Below are positions 22,966 to 34,574 of a DNA stretch of 64,000 bases, piece after piece (the stretch's first letter is position 1; the number at the start of each line of letters is the position of its first letter). This DNA is from Dugong dugon (taxonomy: Eukaryota > Chordata > Mammalia > Sirenia > Dugongidae): the NCBI GenBank assembly GCA_030035585.1, contig CM057471.1, positions 95,295,819 through 95,359,818 of the forward strand, written 5' to 3'. A program made the translations under genes and the position numbers. The notes under the pieces are model-generated. The model ran no database searches. It had not been told where the DNA came from and saw nothing but the letters and a program-made list of their open reading frames with translations.

Positions 22966-23589
22966 AGAAATTCTAGAGTAGGGTCTGTATATGGTTACCG
23001 GTGGACTGGTCAGGGTCTCTGGCAGCCTGTGGTTTGGCTCAAAATGCACAAGGGAGCTACTCTAATGGTGTCTGAGTGGAGTTTCCAAGAAGAGGCTAAA
23101 GAAAGAAGAGGGAGCTGTTAACTCTGGGGTCAAGTGGCTGAGAGTATTAGGAGCAAGTAATTTAAGACTGAGAAGAGCAGTTTGTGTGGAGATAAGCCCT
23201 AAAGACCAAATTAAGGCTAATGAATATATTGAGAAAGAAGAATTACAATATTCATAATTATTGGAACACTGTTGACTCTCCTGTCATTTGTTTGAACTAA
23301 CTTCTTCTGCCTTTATTAGAACGATTAATGCCCATTGGTAAATAATATTGTATTTGTATTTCCTTAAGTGTATTTGAATATGTCATCATCTTACAGCAGG
23401 AAGCAAAGTGCAGTGGACTTTTTTCTTTTTTTTTAAATAAGAAAACACTTCTTTTCAAGCTATAAAATGCAACTTAAACGAGCATTTAGCTTTTGGAATT
23501 GAAATACAGAGCATTTATGAATTCTTTAATTAACCGTTTTTGTCTGTGTATAAAAATCACTTTCTGTTTCCAAATGCTTGCATCCTTAC

Positions 23590-23705
23590 CAGCTGAGTGA
23601 CTGCCTATAAGAAGTACTGAAAGCTCTCCGTTCCTTAGTTTTCTCACCTGTAAAATGGGATAATAATGCTGAACATAGGTTATAATAAGAATCAAATAAG
23701 GTAAT
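23590..23705 (+). mobile_element. MIR fragment
   Basis: TTAGTTTTCTCACCTGTAAA, ATGGGATAATAATGCTGAAC and AATCAAATAAGGTAATGCATG follow the MIR core in order. Confidence 0.7.
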
Positions 23706-23778
23706 GCATGTTAAACTGCATTCTAAGCTGCATAGTGTTATTATGACCATTTTTATTTTATATTATATATATATATAT

Positions 23779-23936
23779 AAACCAAACCCATTGCCGTCGA
23801 GTTGATTCTGACTCATAGCAACCCTATAGGACAGAGTAGAACTGGCCTGTAGGGTTTCCAAGGAGCAGCTGGTGGATTCAAACTGCCGACATTTTGGTTA
23901 GCAGCTGAGCTCTTAATCACTGCGCCACCAGGCCCC
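23779..23936 (-). mobile_element. AfroSINE, short form
   Basis: A well preserved reversed copy (AACCAAACCCATTGCCGTCG to GCGCCACCAGGCCCC) placed directly after a (TA)n run at 23761-23778. Its A- and B-box equivalents are intact in sequence. Confidence 0.95.
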
Positions 23937-24314
23937 TATATTACATTAGGTTATTATATATCTTTTTTTACATAAACATTAGTTACTTGTAGTAGGGCAC
24001 AAAGCACAGTGAGCATTTATTTTTCAAATAAGGAAACTCTTTTGGTCAAGACATAAAATATGACATAAGTTAGCGTTTAACCTTTGGAATTGAAATGGAG
24101 AAAACTTGTGAAATTATAAATAAGGGATACTTATTGGCAAAGCCACCAATGTGATGTCTATTTGTCACACTATTATAATGAATAAAACATTCATAAGTAA
24201 GATCCCATGCGTTACTGACTGTACTCAGAAAAACAACTTGGGAAGGTAATACGTTAATCAATATTTTTAGAAGGCAGAATTCTAGACAGTTCCTGGTGAC
24301 CCAGAAGTTGTAGA

Positions 24315-24475
24315 TCTTGAACTTAAGATGCATATTCCTGGGCCCTACCTCCAGAGATTCTGATGCAGGAGAGCTGTGATGGGGTCCAGGAATGTGCATA
24401 TGTAGCAAGCATCCTGAGTAATTGGGATGCAGGTGATCTGAGGGCCCCACTTTGGGATACATTACCCTAGAGGTT
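24315..24475 (-). mobile_element. MER5A-type MITE
   Basis: TTCCTGGGCCCTACCTCCAGAG, AGATTCTGATGCAGGAG and GAGGGCCCCACTTTGGGAT fit reversed MER5A. The 168-codon minus-strand frame at 24070-24576 runs through it and is not a gene. Confidence 0.65.
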
Positions 24476-24740
24476 GTTGTGTTGTGGTGCAACTCTTCAG
24501 AAGAAAAGAGGGTGTTTACGACAGGCACATCCATGAAGCACGGGTAAAACTTGAAGGCATAAATGGAATTTGGCAAATATGAAGATGTGATAACCCATGG
24601 AATTAGAAGTGAAAAGATTCAACTATATCTCTCCCATGTGCCACATGAACTTATTTTAATAGGCACGAGACCAAAAGACTAAAAAATGATCTCTCACTGG
24701 CAGGAAGTTGTTAGAGTAGAATTTCATTACTTCCTTCCCC

Positions 24741-24942
24741 ACCAATAACTCGTTGTCATGGAGTTGACTCCGGCTCATGGCAAACCGGTGTGTATCAGAG
24801 GAGAACTGTGCTCCACAGAATTTTCAATGGCTTATTTTTTGGACGTAGATTGCCAAGCCTAGGCACCTCTGGGTGGACTTGAACCTCCAACCTTTCGATT
24901 AGCAGCTGAATGTGTTAACCTTTTGCACCATCCAGGGATTCC
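24741..24942 (-). mobile_element. AfroSINE, long form, with perfect target duplication
   Basis: Reversed copy ending CCATCCAGGGATTCC. Flanks ACTTCCTTCCC at 24729-24739 and 24943-24953 are identical (11 bp). Confidence 0.95.
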
Positions 24943-25221
24943 ACTTCCTTCCCAGCCTTCTTATTACTCCAGTCCCCCAGGAAGCTCCGTTGGCAGCACA
25001 CACTGCCAAGGCCTGGCGACAGCAGCCCAGGACCAGCAGTCACTAAGCAAGGTCCTTAGGAGTCAAGGCCTGGGCCACTTTTCATTTTTTAAGACTTCAA
25101 TATGTTAATAATGGAGAAAGCCAGTCCAGGGTTACCAAAATATAGCAGTATGCACAAAATGTTTACATTTAACAATTTAATTCTTTGACATCAAAAAATT
25201 CAAGATATATATATAAAAAGA

Positions 25222-25572
25222 ATAATCTATGTGAGATCAAATTGACAGCAGCAACTCAAAAGGTTGGATGGGAAGCCTAGGGGACAGTGAGATGAAGATA
25301 ATGGTGATGGAATAATTTGGAAAAGGATAGTGAGAATAGCAGCACAACTGGAAGAATGTAATTAATATCACTGAATTGTACATGTAGAAACTTTTGAAAT
25401 GGTGGAACTTTGGCCGTGTATATTTTCACCAAAAAAAAGGTCCTCAGGGTTGAGAAGGGAGAGTGTTGACATGACGTGGGGTTATTAACTAATGTCATAA
25501 AACAATATGTGTACTGACTGTTTAATGAGAAACTATTTGGTCTGTAAACCTTCATCTAAAGTACAATAAAAA
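25222..25572 (+). mobile_element. L1 composite 3' tail (B followed by A)
   Basis: The unit starts ATCTATGTGAGATCAAATTG after an A-rich tract, runs through a reversed type B 3' end to TTTTCACCAAAAAAAAGG, then carries the type A 3' end and AGTACAATAAAAAAATT. The same joined unit occurs in reverse at 44696-45345. The 92-codon frame on the minus strand (25277-25555) is nearly the same protein string as the plus-strand frame 44739-45017, because both are the same repeat. Confidence 0.75.
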
Positions 25573-26033
25573 AATTTAAAAAAATTCAAAGAATATAATT
25601 TTGCATTTACCAATTGTAATATTTCTTTAAAATATTAATTCATAATAGGTGGTGTAGTCCAGAAATGGAAAGCAGCTTTAAAATTGTATGATGAGCCTAT
25701 ATTTCAGTCCTGTCAGGGTATCTATCTCCGTGAATGTACTTGTAACCTCATTTGGAGATGATGTCAAAAGTCTAAATTTGAGGCTTTTTCTGAAAGTGAA
25801 GTCTAAGCCAAACAGCTCTCCTAGCCAGCCTTGGAATACACCCTGTTGTTAAGTGTATTTTCTACTCTTAGAGTTATTTAAACTTGCAAAGAACTTTACA
25901 GGCCTTGTTAATCATCTGTGGTTTTATCTTAAAATGTTGAAGGTGTAAGATATTGTCTGATGCTATTTATATACATTTCAAAGACAGGCAAAACTAATAA
26001 ATTGTGCTAGAAGTCAGGATAGTGGTTATCCTT

Positions 26034-26215
26034 AAAACAAAACAAAACAAAACAAAACAAAAAACCGTTGCCATCGAGTTGTTTCCGACTCATAGCGACC
26101 CTATAGGACAGAGGAGAATTGCCCCATAGGGTTTCCAAGGAGTGACTGGTGAATTCACACTGCTGACCTTCTGGTTAGTAGCCTGAGCTCTTAACCACGG
26201 TGCCACCAGGGCTCC
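26034..26215 (-). mobile_element. AfroSINE, short form, with target duplication
   Basis: Reversed copy with a long (AAAAC)n tail, ending GTGCCACCAGGGCTCC. Flanks TGGTTATCCTT (26023-26033) and TGGTTACCCTT (26216-26226) are an 11-bp duplication with one change. Confidence 0.94.
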
Positions 26216-26235
26216 TGGTTACCCTTGGTGGGGCT

Positions 26236-26348
26236 TAAAAAACAAACACCAAACCAGTTGCGGTCAAGTTGATTCAGACTCATGGTGAACCCTCATGTGT
26301 CAAAGTAGAACTGTGCTCCATACGGTTTTCAATGGCTGGTTTTTTGGA
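26236..26348 (-). mobile_element. AfroSINE, long form, truncated
   Basis: Only the tail half is present (AAACCAGTTGCGGTCAAG to GGCTGGTTTTTTGGAAG). The tRNA-like head is missing. Confidence 0.85.
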
Positions 26349-26349
26349 A

Positions 26350-27105
26350 GGTAGGAACTGGAAAGGGGCAAGAGAAGTTGCTTCTGGGGTGCTGGTCACT
26401 TTCTGTTTCTTGTTCTGGGTGCCGGTGGCATGAATTGCTTATAATCTGTGCACTTTTTTTTGCATATATGTTATACTTCAATACAAATTTTGTTTTAAAA
26501 AATGTTGATGAACCTTTAAAATTCACAGAAGTGTCGCCACTGCAGCAGCAGTCCCTTCAACCAGAGGCAGCAAATCAGACTGAGTGGCTTTTTCATCTCC
26601 ATCTTTGTTGGCCAAGACACAGAGTGCTCCTTGGTGGGTCCCTGCTGGTGTGTCCAGGTGGTCTAGTACTACTGGCAAGATGGACCATCAGGATTTTGCT
26701 GGTGAATGTGGCTGAACATTGGAAGTTTGTCACAAGCCCGAATGCTTGAAGCCTCTGGCAGAGATTCCCTGGTCTATGGTTCTAGCTGGGGCAATGGCGG
26801 CCTCTCAGTGTCTCAGAACTCATGCATTCACTGTGTGCGTATGTATATGTGTTCACACCCTCTCTGACGTTGTTGTCCATGGAGATTTGTGAGTGATAGG
26901 AGGATGTGAAGCAGAGCCTTGCTTGAAAAGTGGGTCCCCTACCAGCTGGCCCTGTGGTCTACGTGTCTCCAGGAAGCTGTTGCCATCACCTCGTCCCATA
27001 TGGGAGTGCATTCTCAGGAACCTGAGCCAAGTGTCCCTAGGAGTAACCAAAACACATTCCTAGCTCTGTGGCCAGACCAACAGGAGGCTGGGAAGCAGGG
27101 TAGAG
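26350..27105. other. Mostly unrecognised stretch
   Basis: The first part (26350-26510) may be an L1M 3' end (ATGTTATACTTCAATACAAA). The frame at 26378-26749 on the plus strand begins in it and has no domain. Nothing else was recognised. Confidence 0.4.
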
Positions 27106-27109
27106 AAAA

Positions 27110-27225
27110 CCTTGGCTTGGGAGTTTGGAGACTTGCATTTGAATGCATGTCCTGATGATAACTAGCTGTGTGATGAGGCACTGGTCCCTTGATCCCTCTG
27201 AGCCCTGGATTCCTTTTGAACATTG
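27110..27225 (+). mobile_element. MIR fragment
   Basis: TTTGAATGCATGTCCTGATG, ACTAGCTGTGTGATGAGGC and CTCTGAGCCCTGGATTCC match the MIR core. Confidence 0.6.
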
Positions 27226-27384
27226 GAAGGGCAAAAAAGAGGTATCTCTAAATTCTCTTCCTGTGGTGACAGTCTATGATCTCATCATAATAAAAATAAG
27301 CTTCTTGTTGAGTTTTAGATGTTTATCAAATTCCTTCCTCAAGTCCACCTTACCCACACCCCTGGCCTCTCCATCGTAATTCTA

Positions 27385-27602
27385 TTTATCTGTCATGGTC
27401 TAGATCAAATGCTGCTTCCCATATGAAGTCTTCCCATGAGAATGTCAACAGTCTGTCATACCTATCATCTACTTACCTTCTGTTTATTTATATTCATGTC
27501 TTGTAATTCTACTTAAGATTGTAAACTCTTTGATGAAAATAACAATATAATTCACCTCTGTATCCTCAGTAGCAAGTGTTCTTAAATGTTGGTTGACTGA
27601 CC
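27385..27602 (+). mobile_element. L2 3' end fragment
   Basis: ATATGAAGTCTTCCCATGAGA, AAACTCTTTGATGAAAATAAC, CACCTCTGTATCCTCAGTAG and a final ATGTTGGTTGACTGACC follow the conserved 3' end of L2. Confidence 0.65.
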
Positions 27603-27633
27603 TGTGACAGATTGCCTGCTTCCAAATCACACA

Positions 27634-27789
27634 CAAAAAACCCCAAACCATTGCCGTCAAGTCGATTCCGACTCATAGCGACTCTATAGGGCAAAGTAGA
27701 ACTGCCCCATAGGGTTTCCAAAGAGGGACTGGTGGATTTGAACTGCTGACCTTCTGGTTAGCAGCCGAGCTCTTAACCACTGCACCATC
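27634..27789 (-). mobile_element. AfroSINE, short form
   Basis: Reversed copy beginning AAAAAACCCCAAACCATTGCC. ATCACAC occurs on both flanks (about 27626 and 27787) and is the likely target duplication. The final CCAGGGCTCC is lost. Confidence 0.92.
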
Positions 27790-27802
27790 ACACAGGGAAC
27801 TT

Positions 27803-27935
27803 AAAAATTCAGATTTCCAAGTCCAACCCCTGGACATTCTGTTTCAGAGATCTAGGGAGGGGCCAGGGAATCTGTATTTTTAAACAGCATCTGAAGGGTT
27901 TCCAAGGTGAAGCCTGCTTTGAGAACTGCTCCTCC
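27803..27935 (-). mobile_element. MER5A-type MITE
   Basis: AAAATTCAGATTTCCAAGTCC, GGAGGGGCCAGGGAATCTG and GCCTGCTTTGAGAACTGC fit reversed MER5A. The adjacent AfroSINE lies at its edge. Confidence 0.6.
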
Positions 27936-28394
27936 TCTACATAGCACTTTGTGTGAAATACTCAGTATCTATGGACTGAATCAACAGAGGAACGTAATGT
28001 GAAAACTGTAATTGACCACATTTTTTAGTCATCTAAAAATTTTCCAGAGTAAACAAATATGTAGGACATGGATCAAGATTGTGATAGCAAAGCCTGGATC
28101 ACGTTTCAATGCAAATAAAGGCATTGAGTTTTTTCAACAACGCCTTCTGTTATTTAGAAATGTTCTGCGCCCTGAAGGTAGGCTAAGTGAAATATAAAAC
28201 TTTATTCCCCAAATAATTTTTTCGTGTTTGACCTGAAACAGGCAAACCTTTCAGTCCTCTGCAATGCTTACTTAACCCTTTCCTACCAAGTTATTTGGCC
28301 TCTCCCACCTGGACCTCCTGCCTTCCACCAACAATGCCTATCAGTTTGGCCTTTTTCTCCTTCTGCCAAAACTTGCCATATCTCATTCTTTGTA

Positions 28395-28600
28395 TTTATT
28401 TATTCATCCATCCAATCAATAAATACCGACTGAGTCCTGGTCTGTGCCAGGTTCTGTGCTAAGTCATGAAAATACAGCAATGAACAGAATACACATGGCT
28501 TCTACCCACCCATGGAATTTACACTCTTAGGGGGAAGGCAGACATGATATAAATAATTACCAGCATTAGCTAGAGCCTTACAACTTTATCTCATTTGCTA
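28395..28600. mobile_element. L2-like ancient LINE fragment
   Basis: ATAAATACCGACTGAGTCCTG, GTGCCAGGTTCTGTGCTAAG, ATACAGCAATGAACAG and GGAATTTACACTCTTAGGGG form a familiar ancient mammalian LINE 3' pattern. I did not fix its orientation. Confidence 0.5.
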
Positions 28601-29300
28601 AATTAATGACATCTAAACTATTGGCTGCTAATGACCTAACATTTTATTCTTCCTAGATAATATTTGCAGCTAAAAGGGCTTTAGTGCTTAACCTTAAGAA
28701 GTAAGTAAGGAGTACAAGGGGAGAAGGAATTTCAAAAGATCCGTTGGTGGAGGGGACCTTTCCTGACCTTCTTAAAGTTATAGCATATAGAATGATGCCT
28801 GCTCCACCTGACCAAAATGTCCCCTTATGCAAATAACTTTGGTTTCAAGCCTTTTGGGTAGGGATTTCCAAAGTGCGACACATATCCTAATGATGTGATT
28901 GAAGGTTTTTTAGATAATTGTAGCAGATGTGGTGAGTGCCCTGAGCATTTTACCTTGGAATCTGCTGTTCCCATACGTGCAGATAACTGCTTACCGCGGA
29001 CAACCGTACCTCTGTGCCTATGGGCTTTCTTAGGTTGCAGGAGCTGGCTTAGTGCACTACACAGCAAGTTGCGGTGCCAGGGAGTTAATGCCCACACTCC
29101 ACATCCTCCGGAGTGGCCTTCATACAATGACCAAGGGGAGGTGGTGGATAAAACTCTGAGCTGTGGTCTGTGCCTCCCAACTGCAGTGCCCACTGCTGTG
29201 ACCTGCTGATTAGCCCTCCCTGAATTGTCTTCTTTTTCTTCCCTCTTACTTCCCCAGACCCCTGGGTGTTCCTGGGAACACTTCCCAAATAAACAAGTTG
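28600..29300. other. Unrecognised non-coding stretch
   Basis: Overlapping frames on both strands (28825-29209) have no domain and no splice support. No repeat recognised. Confidence 0.4.
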
Positions 29301-29314
29301 TACTCTAATCCTAG

Positions 29315-29507
29315 AGTCCCTGGATAGTGCAGATAGTTAATGCTCTGAGCTACTAACAGAAAGGTTGGAGGTTCAAGTTCACCCAGAGGTGCCTCAGAAG
29401 AAAGGCTTGGTGATCTAGTTCCAAAAAATCAGCCATTGAAAATCCTGTGGAGCATAGTTCTACTCTGAAAACATGGGGTCGCCATGAGTCAGAGTCAGCA
29501 ACTGATT
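29315..29507 (+). mobile_element. AfroSINE, long form, with 14-bp target duplication
   Basis: Runs from AGTCCCTGGATAGTGCAG to GAGTCAGCAACTG. Flanks TACTCTAATCCTAG at 29301-29314 and 29508-29521 are identical. Confidence 0.96.
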
Positions 29508-29524
29508 TACTCTAATCCTAGTCT

Positions 29525-30560
29525 CAGCTCAACCTAAAACAATAGTACATGGGCACATATTTTTATTTTAATTGCCGTGTATGCTAACACGTACTAGAAA
29601 AAATATAAATTGCACACCGTATCTGTGATTTCGTTAATATTATTGAAGCTTAAGTTAAAAAAAGGCATCAATTTAAACAAAAGTAGCAAGTAATGGTACA
29701 CAGGTATTATACAGATCACAGAAAGGATGTCAACGGTGGACAATGGTTCATTGTATTAGAGCCTGTGGCTGCCTGCAAAATAGGGAGCTCCTGACTCTGC
29801 AATCACCTCAAGGGTGCAGGTTCTTAATGTGGGGTTCCTGGAAAGGCTCCCTGTGAACTCTTAGAAGAGTATACAAAATTTTGTGTGTTTAGATCCTCTT
29901 TCCCCCTGGAAGTTCCTTCTTCCTCAATCTTTCAAAGGGGTAGATGGTCTCAAAAGTCTCTAGAGAAAAAAAGAAAAGAAGGAAAAAAGGAAGAAAATCA
30001 CTCTTGTTTTTCTTTTCTTTCATTAATGTAACTCAGATCTCTGTTTCTGTTGCAAAAACAAAAAATAGAACCAAAAAAAAAAAAAAAAGATGACATGATA
30101 GAGCCATGATTCAAATGAAAAAAAAAAAAACAAAAAAAAACGTGTTTGTGGGATTGGGTCATTTGATGACTTCAGAGAGATGAGATATCCACTCTCCCTC
30201 ATCCCCCAGAAAGAACTAGAAACATCTTCTGAGAATTTTCATTAGTTGGGAAGGATGGAAGGATGGAAGTAGCCCAAGAGTGGCATCTGTGTACAACTAG
30301 GAAAATAATCTTCAGTAGTAAAGATTCATTCCACATTCAGATCTCCCCAATATCACAGGGCAGGAGTAAATGAGATTTTTGTACACGCAAATTTTATTTA
30401 AGTGATAACCAGGGCAGTCCCTGTTGCTTTATAAAGTAAGACTTTTGTTAGTAGCAGAACCAACAAACACAGGAAACCAAGCTGATGCATCTTAATGCCT
30501 AATTTTGATGAATATAAAAGTTCAAGAAATTCAGTGTTTGATAGCCAATTGTGTATCTGT
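29525..30560. other. Unrecognised stretch with A-rich tracts
   Basis: Contains poly(A) runs at about 30074-30089 and 30118-30141 separated by 28 bp, which may be tails of unrecognised retroelements. No exon seen. Confidence 0.4.
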
Positions 30561-30574
30561 GCCATTCAGACTGA

Positions 30575-31025
30575 ATTAGTTAGGATTAGAATTAGCTGTA
30601 AGACAGTAAATCCAAAATAACAAGTGGCTTAAAGAAGATAGAAATTTATTTTTCTCATGTGAAAGTCTGAGTAGGTGGTCCAGGGTTGGTGAGATTATTC
30701 CCAATATCAGGGCCTATTGTGTTCCTTCTCCATGTTGTCCTCTGCTCCCTTGCTCACCCCATTGTCCGGGATGGCTGCTCCAGTTCAAGCCATTATGTCC
30801 ACATTCCAGCTCACAGGAAGGAGAAAAAGAAGAAGCTTTCCTTTGCAGACACATCTGGGAAGTTGCATACACCATTTCTTCTTACATATCTTTGGAAGAA
30901 CTTGACCACACCTATCTGCTACGGTGGGTAAGAAATGTAGTTTTTATTCTGGAAGTTCATGGGCCCACCTAAACTTTCTATTGCTGTGGGAGAAGGGGAG
31001 GACTGGTTAATACCAGCAGTCTTTG
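30575..31025. mobile_element. Probable old interspersed repeat
   Basis: CAAGTGGCTTAAAGAAGATAG, AATTTATTTTTCTCATGTGAA and GAAATGTAGTTTTTATTCTGG are arranged as in a common mammalian MaLR/ERVL-like or related repeat, but I cannot assign the family. Confidence 0.4.
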
Positions 31026-31474
31026 CCACCCAGATCTTTTACATACAGGTAGTTTCAAATGGTTGTCTTTGATATAATCAACTACAGGTCTTACCTAATG
31101 TGCCGGTGAAATTGCTTGAGCCTAATCACCCATTTTTGGAGCTACTTTTAACTAAACCTTTGCTAACTTTCATAAATAAAGCATATTTTTCATCTTAAGT
31201 GTCTGTCCACTTGATGTTGGACAAAATTCAGCCCATCTAGAATAACATGTCTAATTTGTGGATTCTTGAGATCTTCTTTCCCTTTCCCTTTCTGTTCAAC
31301 ATCTTTTGACCATTTCTCCATTTAGTCACAGTCTCAAATAGACAAAGAAAGAAGAGTGAAGAAGAAATAAAGTCAAATCAGATGGTTTTGTTCCTTCTTA
31401 CCAACATTTCTAGAAGGGCCAAAGTAGAAGAGATTCAAAATAAGTAAGAGACAGTTGTGGAATTATCTGTCATA

Positions 31475-31885
31475 AAAACAGTCCCTACACCAGGTGTTGT
31501 GCAAGGTCCTGTTAATTGCCATCTGTAATCTTAGCTGTCCTTGGGTGGTGCAAATGGTTAATGCCCTTGGCAACTCACCAAAAGGTTGGACATTCAGGTC
31601 TACTCATAGGTGCCTTGGAAGAAAGGCCTGGTGATCTAGTTCTGAAAAATCAGTCATTGAAAACCTATGGAGCACAGTTTTACTCTGACATACTAGGGGC
31701 AACTATGAATTGGATTCGACTTGATGGTAACTTAAAAAAAAAAAAAAGTCTTAGTTACAATCCTGTGAAGAAGGTGACGTCATCTCCACTTTGGAGGAGA
31801 GAAGAAACTTTCCAAAGAAACCAGTTATTAAGGGGCAGAGGCAGGATTTTAGTCAAGGTCTCTCTGACCCCAAAGACCATGCTCT
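31475..31885 (-). mobile_element. MIR split by an AfroSINE
   Basis: The halves ACACCAGGTGTTGTGCAAGG (31490-31534) and AATCCTGTGAAGAAGGTGA...GGATTTTAGTCAAGGTC (31755-31885) are contiguous in reversed MIR. The SINE at 31535-31748 separates them. Confidence 0.6.
31535..31748 (+). mobile_element. AfroSINE, long form, inside a MIR
   Basis: CTGTCCTTGGGTGGTGCAAA to TCGACTTGATGGTAAC with an A tail. TCTTAG at 31529-31534 and 31749-31754 is a likely short target duplication. Confidence 0.92.
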
Positions 31886-32389
31886 TTTGACTGCTACATC
31901 CACTGACTGCATCTTTCCATTAGTTTTTAAGGGTCAGATCTCCACTGGAGAGATAGTTTTTATGTTCCGATTGGCCTGGACTAAAAGTAGACCTTGAAGA
32001 TAGAGACAAAGTGAAGAGGTTCAGAGCAGTGCTCGGCAGCCAGCTCCTTGTGGTCTCTCTGCCCGCCCCAGTTTTGAGCTTTGTTATTAGCCATCACTTA
32101 GGAGGCACTTGATTTTTACGGAGTAGCATATAGGACTTTCAGCCCCAGCTGCTATGTAGAAGATGAGGCAGAGTGCCTTCTTTCCAGAATACCTTAAAAG
32201 AGCAAAGATTGTTTCAGGACAGCGTTTCCTCGGCTTCTCATCCTACAGTGCTTGAAAGGAGAAAGTGACTGAAATGGGTGGCAGTCCAGATGGAACCCTT
32301 GCCAACTTCCCTTCCCCTTGGCCCACTGCCTGAGATGGAAACCCTTACCCAGAGTACGTAATAACAGAACGTCACGTGCATTCAGTTCT

Positions 32390-32520
32390 TGCTCTGTGGC
32401 AGCCACTGTGCTAATTGCTCATTTCCAGACAATTCTGAGGGGCAGCTACTATTTTCATTCTCATTCTATAGGGGATAACATAGGGCACTGGGGGACCCAA
32501 AGATGAAGGACATTCTCATC
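32390..32520 (-). mobile_element. MIR-like fragment
   Basis: TGTGGCAGCCACTGTGCTAAT and GAGGGGCAGCTACTATTTTC resemble reversed MIR. Confidence 0.45.
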
Positions 32521-32639
32521 TACCTGGAGGAGACAGACGGAAATAAATAATTACAATACCAGACAATTAGTGATCTAGTGGAGATATGTTCAAAAAGGCA
32601 TGAGAGCTCAGAGGACACGACTAACCACGCCTGAATGAG

Positions 32640-32730
32640 AAAACCAAACCCATTGCCGTCAAGTTGATTCCAACTCATAGTGACCTTATAGAACAGAGTA
32701 GAAATGCCCCATAGGGTTTCCAAGGAGTAG
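32640..32730 (-). mobile_element. AfroSINE, short form, truncated
   Basis: Tail half only (AAACCAAACCCATTGCCGTC to GGGTTTCCAAGGAGTAG). The tRNA-like head is missing. Confidence 0.9.
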
Positions 32731-32769
32731 AATAATATTAACAGCAACAATAATAGCAGCTAAAATATT

Positions 32770-32990
32770 GAAAGCTTATTTGCCAGGCACTGTGCTAAGT
32801 GACTTAATTTGCTTATTCCAATAGCCCTGTGTCACAGGTACCATTCTTATCCCCATTGTCCAGATGAGGAGCTCTAGGCTCAGAGGGCTTAAGCACCTGT
32901 CTGAGGTTGCCCAGCTGGCAGCAATGGGGCCAGGTTTAGAGTGGACTATCAGACCATAAAATCTTCAGTACTAAGTGATTCACTATATTC
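32770..32990 (-). mobile_element. MIR
   Basis: GCCAGGCACTGTGCTAAGTG, CATTGTCCAGATGAGGAGC, GGTTGCCCAGCTGGCAGC and AATGGGGCCAGGTTTAGA give an almost full-length reversed MIR. Confidence 0.8.
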
Positions 32991-32999
32991 TCCTCTTCA

Positions 33000-34560
33000 A
33001 GGGAGGCTTCACAGAGGAGGTGGTCTGTTAATACTACCTTTGCATTTGAGAAATGTGGCTCTAAAGCTCAATTGAGAGACTTACTCAAGGTCAAGTTACT
33101 TGGTGGCAGGCCAGAGTTTCTTCCTTTGTCCCAGGCTGCCTTTCAAAGATGCCCTGGCACTAAGGTAGGCTGGAGGGTTTCCATAGCACAAATGGACCAG
33201 CAGGAGAGTCAGGGTAGGAGGTGACTTGGACCCCCATCCTACACCCTACCCCCACTGCTTGGTAGTGCTAATACTGATGAGAGACTGTGGGCTGCTCTGA
33301 GCCCTGAGAGGCCAGTTTCTAGGTCCCTGCCCCTGTGGGACTAAAGAGGTGGCAGGTGGATCCTGGCAGGGGCACCTATTGGGCTGAACAGTTTTTTTGC
33401 TGGGTTGTTGTCTTAATTTGAGCCTCCCGGAAGCATATCTGGATACAAGGAGCTGAAGGAAATGCAGGTAGTGGAGCAGTGGAGTGGGGACGTGAGACGA
33501 GGAAGGGAAGGTAGCCAGTAAATGGTGTGTCATCAAGCTAGTCACCACGTGGACAATTGGAGCTGAAGCTGTGGGGACACTCCTTGAGCCAAGGGGGCTG
33601 GGGGTGTTTATAATCAGCTTGGGGCTGCTCCCAAGGGTGTTAATCCAGGGCACTTCAGTTATTAGGTGTCAAAGCAGGTTCCTACAGCCAGCAAAGCCCT
33701 GTGTGCATGGCACTGGTACAGGCCTAGGATGTGGCTGGGGCACCAGTAGCAGCCGCTCTAGTCATTGGTAGACAGGGCCAGGGATTGGACCCTGTATTGT
33801 GTGTGTTGGCTGCTCTGTGGCATTTCAAGGCTGGTGATTTGGGTCATAAGAGAGTGGTGAGGCTGGGGCTGGGGATCCAAAGGCCAGAGGAGAGATCTGT
33901 GGCAAGGCTGCTCTGCCAACTGCTGAGATGTTCACTCTACTGCATTGCAACCGTGAGAAGCTCAGCCTACTGCCATCCCTTCCAGCTCTGGCCTTCCTCT
34001 CCTGGCCAGCCCTTCCAGCCTCAAAGAGGCTGCCCAGTGGTTTCTGACCAGTCTTTGAGTGCTCTGGGCTGAGCTTGCTGGAAATGGGTCTTGCCCCCTC
34101 ATAACTGTCATCCTCTGAGGGCAAGAGTCCTGGTTACAAGAGTTTGGCCACTTCACTTCCAGTATTGTATTTCAGCCACAGAGCTGACCAACCTGGGCGG
34201 ATAATTTAGATTTGTCCTCTTCCTGTGGTAGCTAAAGCATGTGAAAGTTTGGGTGAGGTTACTGCTCCCTTGTCTCACTGAGACAGCTGTCAGCCTTCAT
34301 GAGATAATGCCTTCCATGCTTCCTGACGTCTTTGTTATTCTGTTATCTATGTGATTATTTGCATTGTTGTTTTCTAAACAGACACGAATGTGTGTGTACA
34401 AAAGGCTGGGAATATTTTCATCTGAACTTATCTCTCCTTGGATACCTAGGACAAAGGCGGGTCTCCAGTGTTTTCCAACCTCAATATTCAGGTTAAGGGA
34501 AAAAGAGAAAACGTTTACATGAAAGTTCTCTTCTTTCACCCGAAAATATGCATCTATGTG
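33000..34560. other. Unrecognised, GC-richer stretch
   Basis: The segment 33240-34160 is GC-rich for this window and opens frames on both strands (minus 33246-33653, 135 codons; plus 33731-34072, 113 codons; minus 33825-34124). None shows a domain or a conserved-looking periodic pattern. No repeat was recognised. It may be a diverged gene remnant, an LTR or a regulatory region. Confidence 0.35.
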
Positions 34561-34574
34561 TCCGAGAGAAGCTC

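Larger units (their letters stand above)
23395..24103. repeat. Diverged direct repeat pair
   Basis: Segments 23395-23510 and 23992-24103 align along their length, sharing CAAAG-GCAGTG, AAATAAG-AAAC and the near-identical block CTTTTGGAATTGAAAT / CCTTTGGAATTGAAAT. I estimate roughly 70% identity by eye. They bracket a MIR fragment and an AfroSINE. They could be a local duplication or two copies of an unnamed dispersed repeat. Confidence 0.6.

Noticed and set aside
23779-23936. tRNA-like A and B boxes in AfroSINEs
   Set aside because: They are heads of SINEs with SINE bodies and target duplications; no copy folds out as an independent tRNA gene from what I can see.
24070-24576. 168-codon minus-strand frame
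   Set aside because: It crosses a MER5A copy, has no domain, and its composition follows the AT-rich background.
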